A stretch of DNA of 64,000 bases from Deltaproteobacteria bacterium (lineage in GTDB: Bacteria; Myxococcota_A; Polyangia; JAAYKL01): positions 33,559-97,558 of the forward strand of contig JAFGXQ010000120.1 of assembly GCA_016936575.1 (NCBI GenBank). Direction: 5' to 3'. Under the pieces are notes generated by a model. It had not been told where the DNA came from. It made no database searches and worked only from the letters and a program-made list of their open reading frames with translations. Numbering within the stretch: position 1 is the first letter of the stretch; the number at the start of each line of letters is the position of its first letter. The position numbers were made by a program, and so were the translations under genes. This document shows, piece after piece, positions 61,395 to 64,000 of this stretch.

Positions 61395-62192
61395 CTAAAG
61401 CGTTGTGTGAATTTTATTTTTGATAAAAAATTCGAGAATTTTTTCGTGAAACACAGTGACGTTGTCAAGATAGCATTCGTGTGATGCGCTTGGAATAATT
61501 TCCAACTGTGAATACTCGAGTAGTTCAGATAACAAGTATGCTTTTCGCACAGGAATCAGTTCGTCTTTTTCGCCCCATAAAATAAGTGTGTTTGCCTCTA
61601 CGTTTTTTAAGTCAGCGGCATATTTGGTGATATGGGTGGGAGATATAAGCACTGCGCTGATGATTCGATGGGGATTGTTTGCCAGAGCAGGCAGCGCGTA
61701 AAATCCACCATAGGAATGCGCGACAATATTAAACATTCCAAGTTTGAGTGTATCAGCGAATTCACTGATAAGCAGGTCATTGGAGAGTTGCGGATTGCCC
61801 GATTCCCCGTGCCTGGGTAAATCAACAGACAATACCCGATAGCCTTTACTGGCAAGGTGTTTCATTGTGCCGAGTGTTTTCCATAATTCAGCGCGAAAAG
61901 TTGCTCCATGAAGTAGGATGACCGGTGTTTGCGTTGGATTTCCAGTTTCAATAACTCGAATTTGGCTGTTACCAAGATGGACAAAATATTCTGAATACTT
62001 ATGGTTGATAGGAATGGGTAGGCGGTGAATGGACGGTATGTTTAAATTCGGAATGAGAAAAGACGAGAAATGGAAGGAATGTCTGGTGCAGTGTTGTGTG
62101 TTAAAACGTAAATCTTCATCGAAATCGGCGATGCAGCTTTGTAGGGATAGAAAAATAATCAAAAGACTCGATCTACAAAGCATACACATCAT
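61395..62192 (-). CDS. Alpha/beta-hydrolase lipoprotein
   Basis: 265 residues. A hydrophobic N-terminus ends in LSLQSC (lipobox). The hydrolase fold has VILLHGATFRAELW (oxyanion HG), SVDLPRHGES, the nucleophile elbow VAHSYGGF, ILWGEKDELIPV with the acid Asp, and the late His in ASHECY. Substrate unknown. Any of three Mets at 62192, 62189 or 62183 could start it; the first two overlap the TGA of a small upstream frame. It converges with the repeat protein gene. Confidence 0.85.
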   Translation of the reverse strand: MMCMLCRSSLLIIFLSLQSCIADFDEDLRFNTQHCTRHSFHFSSFLIPNLNIPSIHRLPIPINHKYSEYFVHLGNSQIRVIETGNPTQTPVILLHGATFRAELWKTLGTMKHLASKGYRVLSVDLPRHGESGNPQLSNDLLISEFADTLKLGMFNIVAHSYGGFYALPALANNPHRIISAVLISPTHITKYAADLKNVEANTLILWGEKDELIPVRKAYLLSELLEYSQLEIIPSASHECYLDNVTVFHEKILEFFIKNKIHTTL

Positions 62193-62452
62193 GTAACTAC
62201 GATTTTTCGGTTGGCAATGATGCGTAATGGCATTCGCATACCTGCAGAGATAACCATATTGTCGAATAACCTGTTAAAATTATGATGTTTTTTTTGTGCT
62301 GAAGAAAAGCGTTTAAAATGTTGATCACAATGTGCGTAATCGTTTTCGCAAAGCCCTGCATTTTTTAAGAGCTGGACAGCGGTAAACACACGAAATGGCG
62401 ATGTTTCATTGTCGGTACGCAGTTTGCAAGCAGGAAACGTGAAAAATACCAA
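62189..62452 (-). CDS. Possible small gene coupled to the hydrolase, unknown
   Basis: An 87-codon frame (TTG start at 62452, internal Met options) whose TGA overlaps the hydrolase ATG in the manner of coupled genes. It is basic (FKRFSSAQKKHHNFNRLF) with no domain recognised. It also partly occupies the promoter area of the divergent carboxyltransferase gene, so it may be spurious. Confidence 0.3.
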   Translation of the reverse strand: MVFFTFPACKLRTDNETSPFRVFTAVQLLKNAGLCENDYAHCDQHFKRFSSAQKKHHNFNRLFDNMVISAGMRMPLRIIANRKIVVT

Positions 62453-62474
62453 CTGCTTTTTAGGAGAAAAAAGA

Positions 62475-63830
62475 ATGACAAAAATTACAGAAACGGCGCT
62501 TCGAGATGCACATCAATCTCTTTTTGCCACTCGAATGAGAACTGAAGATATCGTGAAAGCCGCACCGATTTTGGATAGAGTGGGGTATGCCTCACTTGAA
62601 GCCTGGGGAGGGGCGACGTTTGATGCCTGTTTACGGTTTCTTGCGGAAGATCCATGGGAACGTTTAAGAGCTGTGAAAAAAGCTGCGCCGAATACACCTA
62701 TTCAAATGTTGTTGCGCGGTCAAAATTTGGTGGGGTATCGCAATTATGCGGACGATGTAGTGGATTTTTTTGTTGAAGTAGCGGCGAAGAATGGAGTTGA
62801 TATTTTTCGTGTTTTTGATGCGCTAAATGATACTCGCAATATGATGCGACCATTACAGGCTGTTAAGAAAGCGGGAAAACATGCTCAAGGGACCATTTCA
62901 TACACCACCAGTCCTGTTCATACTACGGAAAAGTTTGTAGAGCAGGCAAAGGAATTGAAAGAGCTGGATTGCGATTCTATTTGCATCAAAGATATGTCCG
63001 GCGTAATTATGCCGAAAACAGCATATGACCTCGTTAAGGCAATTAAGAAAGAAGTTGGGCTGCCTGTTGTACTTCATTCTCATTGTACCGCCGGTACAGC
63101 CCCCATGGCCTATTATGCAGCTGCAGAAGCCGGTGTCGACATCATTGACTGCGCCATTTCACCTATCAGTGGTGGAACTGCACAACCTGCTACGGAAAGT
63201 ATGGCGTTTGCGTTGCAAGGCACGGAAGCGGATACGGGGCTTGATTTTGAAGCGTTGTCGGAAGCAACAGAATTTTTTAAGGATGTTCGCGAACGTTACA
63301 ATTCTTTAATTAGTCCAATTTCCGAGCGCGTGGATACTCGTGTGCTGACATATCAAGTACCGGGCGGCATGCTTTCCAACTTGTTGAGTCAATTAAAAGC
63401 GCAAGGAAAGCTAGACAAACTGGAAGAGGTACTGGCGGAGGTTCCCAATGTGCGCAAGGATTGCGGGTATCCTCCATTAGTGACTCCCACAAGTCAAATT
63501 GTTGGCGTACAAGCAGTGTTCAATGTGCTGATGGGGCGGTATAAAGTTGTTGGCAATGAAACGAAGAACTTGATTCGTGGCGGTTATGGCCAAACCCCTG
63601 CTCCAATCGATCCCGAATTTCAACAGACAATATTGAAAGGCATGGAGATAATTGAGGGGAGGGCGGCAGATAGTTTGGAGCCTGAACTAGATAAATTGAA
63701 AACAGAATTTGAACCAACTGGTTTAGTTACGTCTGATGAAGATTTGTTGACACTCGCGATGAATCCCCAAGTCGGAAAAGATTTTCTCTCTGGAAAAATC
63801 GAAGCCGAAAAAGCGCCCTGGTTAGAATAG
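62475..63830 (+). CDS. Biotin-dependent carboxyltransferase subunit (OadA/PycB/5S-like)
   Basis: 451 residues, cytoplasmic. It matches the carboxyltransferase domain of pyruvate carboxylase B, oxaloacetate decarboxylase alpha and transcarboxylase 5S: RDAHQSLFATRMRTEDIV, LEAWGGATFDACLRFL, IFRVFDALND, CIKDMSGVI (catalytic Lys) and the metal-binding HSHCTAGTAPM. A PYC_OADA conserved region fills the C-terminal half. It stops without a biotinyl (AMKM) domain, so the biotin carrier must be a separate protein. AGGAG precedes ATG 62475. Which of the three reactions it serves cannot be told from this gene alone. Confidence 0.9.
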   Translation: MTKITETALRDAHQSLFATRMRTEDIVKAAPILDRVGYASLEAWGGATFDACLRFLAEDPWERLRAVKKAAPNTPIQMLLRGQNLVGYRNYADDVVDFFVEVAAKNGVDIFRVFDALNDTRNMMRPLQAVKKAGKHAQGTISYTTSPVHTTEKFVEQAKELKELDCDSICIKDMSGVIMPKTAYDLVKAIKKEVGLPVVLHSHCTAGTAPMAYYAAAEAGVDIIDCAISPISGGTAQPATESMAFALQGTEADTGLDFEALSEATEFFKDVRERYNSLISPISERVDTRVLTYQVPGGMLSNLLSQLKAQGKLDKLEEVLAEVPNVRKDCGYPPLVTPTSQIVGVQAVFNVLMGRYKVVGNETKNLIRGGYGQTPAPIDPEFQQTILKGMEIIEGRAADSLEPELDKLKTEFEPTGLVTSDEDLLTLAMNPQVGKDFLSGKIEAEKAPWLE

Positions 63831-63856
63831 TCAAACAGTTACAATGGTTGTTTTAG

Positions 63857-63877
63857 GACCCATAGGATCTATGGGTC
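63857..63877. repeat. GACCCATAG hairpin in an A-GGACC-TATAGG-type repeat tract
   Basis: GACCCATAG, a 3-base loop (GAT) and its exact complement form a hairpin. Related blocks (TAGGACTTATAGG, TCCCATAGGACCCATA) continue to 63914. The tract sits between the carboxyltransferase gene and the 5S terminator. Confidence 0.6.
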
Positions 63878-63917
63878 TTATATTATAGGACTTATAGGTC
63901 CCATAGGACCCATAAAA

Positions 63918-63949
63918 AAAAGGGACCCAACATCAGTTGAGTCCCTTTT
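63918..63949 (-). terminator. Rho-independent terminator of the rRNA operon
   Basis: The arms AAAAGGGACCCAAC and GTTGAGTCCCTTTT pair over 14 positions with one mismatch, around a 4-base loop. On the minus strand the hairpin ends in an eight-T run, directly downstream of 5S rRNA. Confidence 0.85.
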
Positions 63950-63960
63950 AGAAGAAAAAA

Positions 63961-64000
<40 letters not shown>

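Overview
The window comes from a Gram-negative bacterium that looks like a member of the Myxococcota or a sister deltaproteobacterial lineage. No single marker proves this. The inference rests on a cluster ending in an FHA protein with an AgmX/PglI-type C-terminus, paired myxococcal-type outer-membrane barrels, a receiver/DUF4388/J-domain/TPR protein, many cysteine-rich lipoproteins with Asp/Thr/Ser linkers, and an FHA-fused TadA ATPase. Coding density is high. The first ~38 kb reads clearly more GC-rich than the rest. A partial 5S rRNA gene lies at the right edge on the minus strand.

Layout. 1-6.5 kb: a truncated MopE-type lipoprotein gene, a decayed REP-associated tyrosine transposase with short GGGGACGGAGGTC repeats, an MscS channel fused to a cyclic-nucleotide-binding domain, a DUF1016/staphylococcal-nuclease fusion, smpB, a PilZ-like gene, and a FliO-like/SctR export pair. 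6.6-15 kb: lon with a secreted protein, then a minus-strand hgcA-hgcB operon (the mercury methylation genes), a PilT-family ATPase and a hybrid histidine kinase. 15-21 kb: secreted cysteine-rich or von Willebrand lipoproteins, one carrying a ~400-bp Asp-Thr/Asp-Ala repeat, a small barrel, a CPBP protease and a phosphoesterase. 21-26 kb: the mrfA-mrfB DNA-repair pair and a lipoprotein hydrolase. 26-34 kb (minus): comEC, an unknown basic protein, tadA-tadB-tadC, tmk and a PDZ lipoprotein. 34-42 kb: two coupled beta-propeller lipoproteins, an N6-adenine methyltransferase, a DsbD-N-like secreted protein and the large response regulator.

42-58 kb is the most coherent part. Two outer-membrane barrels are transcribed leftwards. 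After ftsY and some small genes, a rightward run encodes a periplasmic TPR protein, a 1284-residue TPR protein, a TPR lipoprotein, a 79-residue secreted protein, and a transmembrane protein with a cytoplasmic FHA domain and a TonB-like C-terminus. Domain content and order resemble the Myxococcus Glt (gliding) and Nfs (spore-coat) trans-envelope machines. No AglRQS-type motor genes lie in the window, so motility itself is not shown. 58-64 kb holds hisS (with a candidate leaderless promoter), an extraordinary aromatic tandem-repeat protein, a hydrolase lipoprotein, a biotin-dependent carboxyltransferase, and the end of an rRNA operon with its terminator.

The most notable points are hgcAB with intact diagnostic motifs, the Glt/Nfs-like machine, the orphan FliO/SctR pair and the DUF1016-nuclease fusion. 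All family assignments were made by reading motifs; no database search was run.
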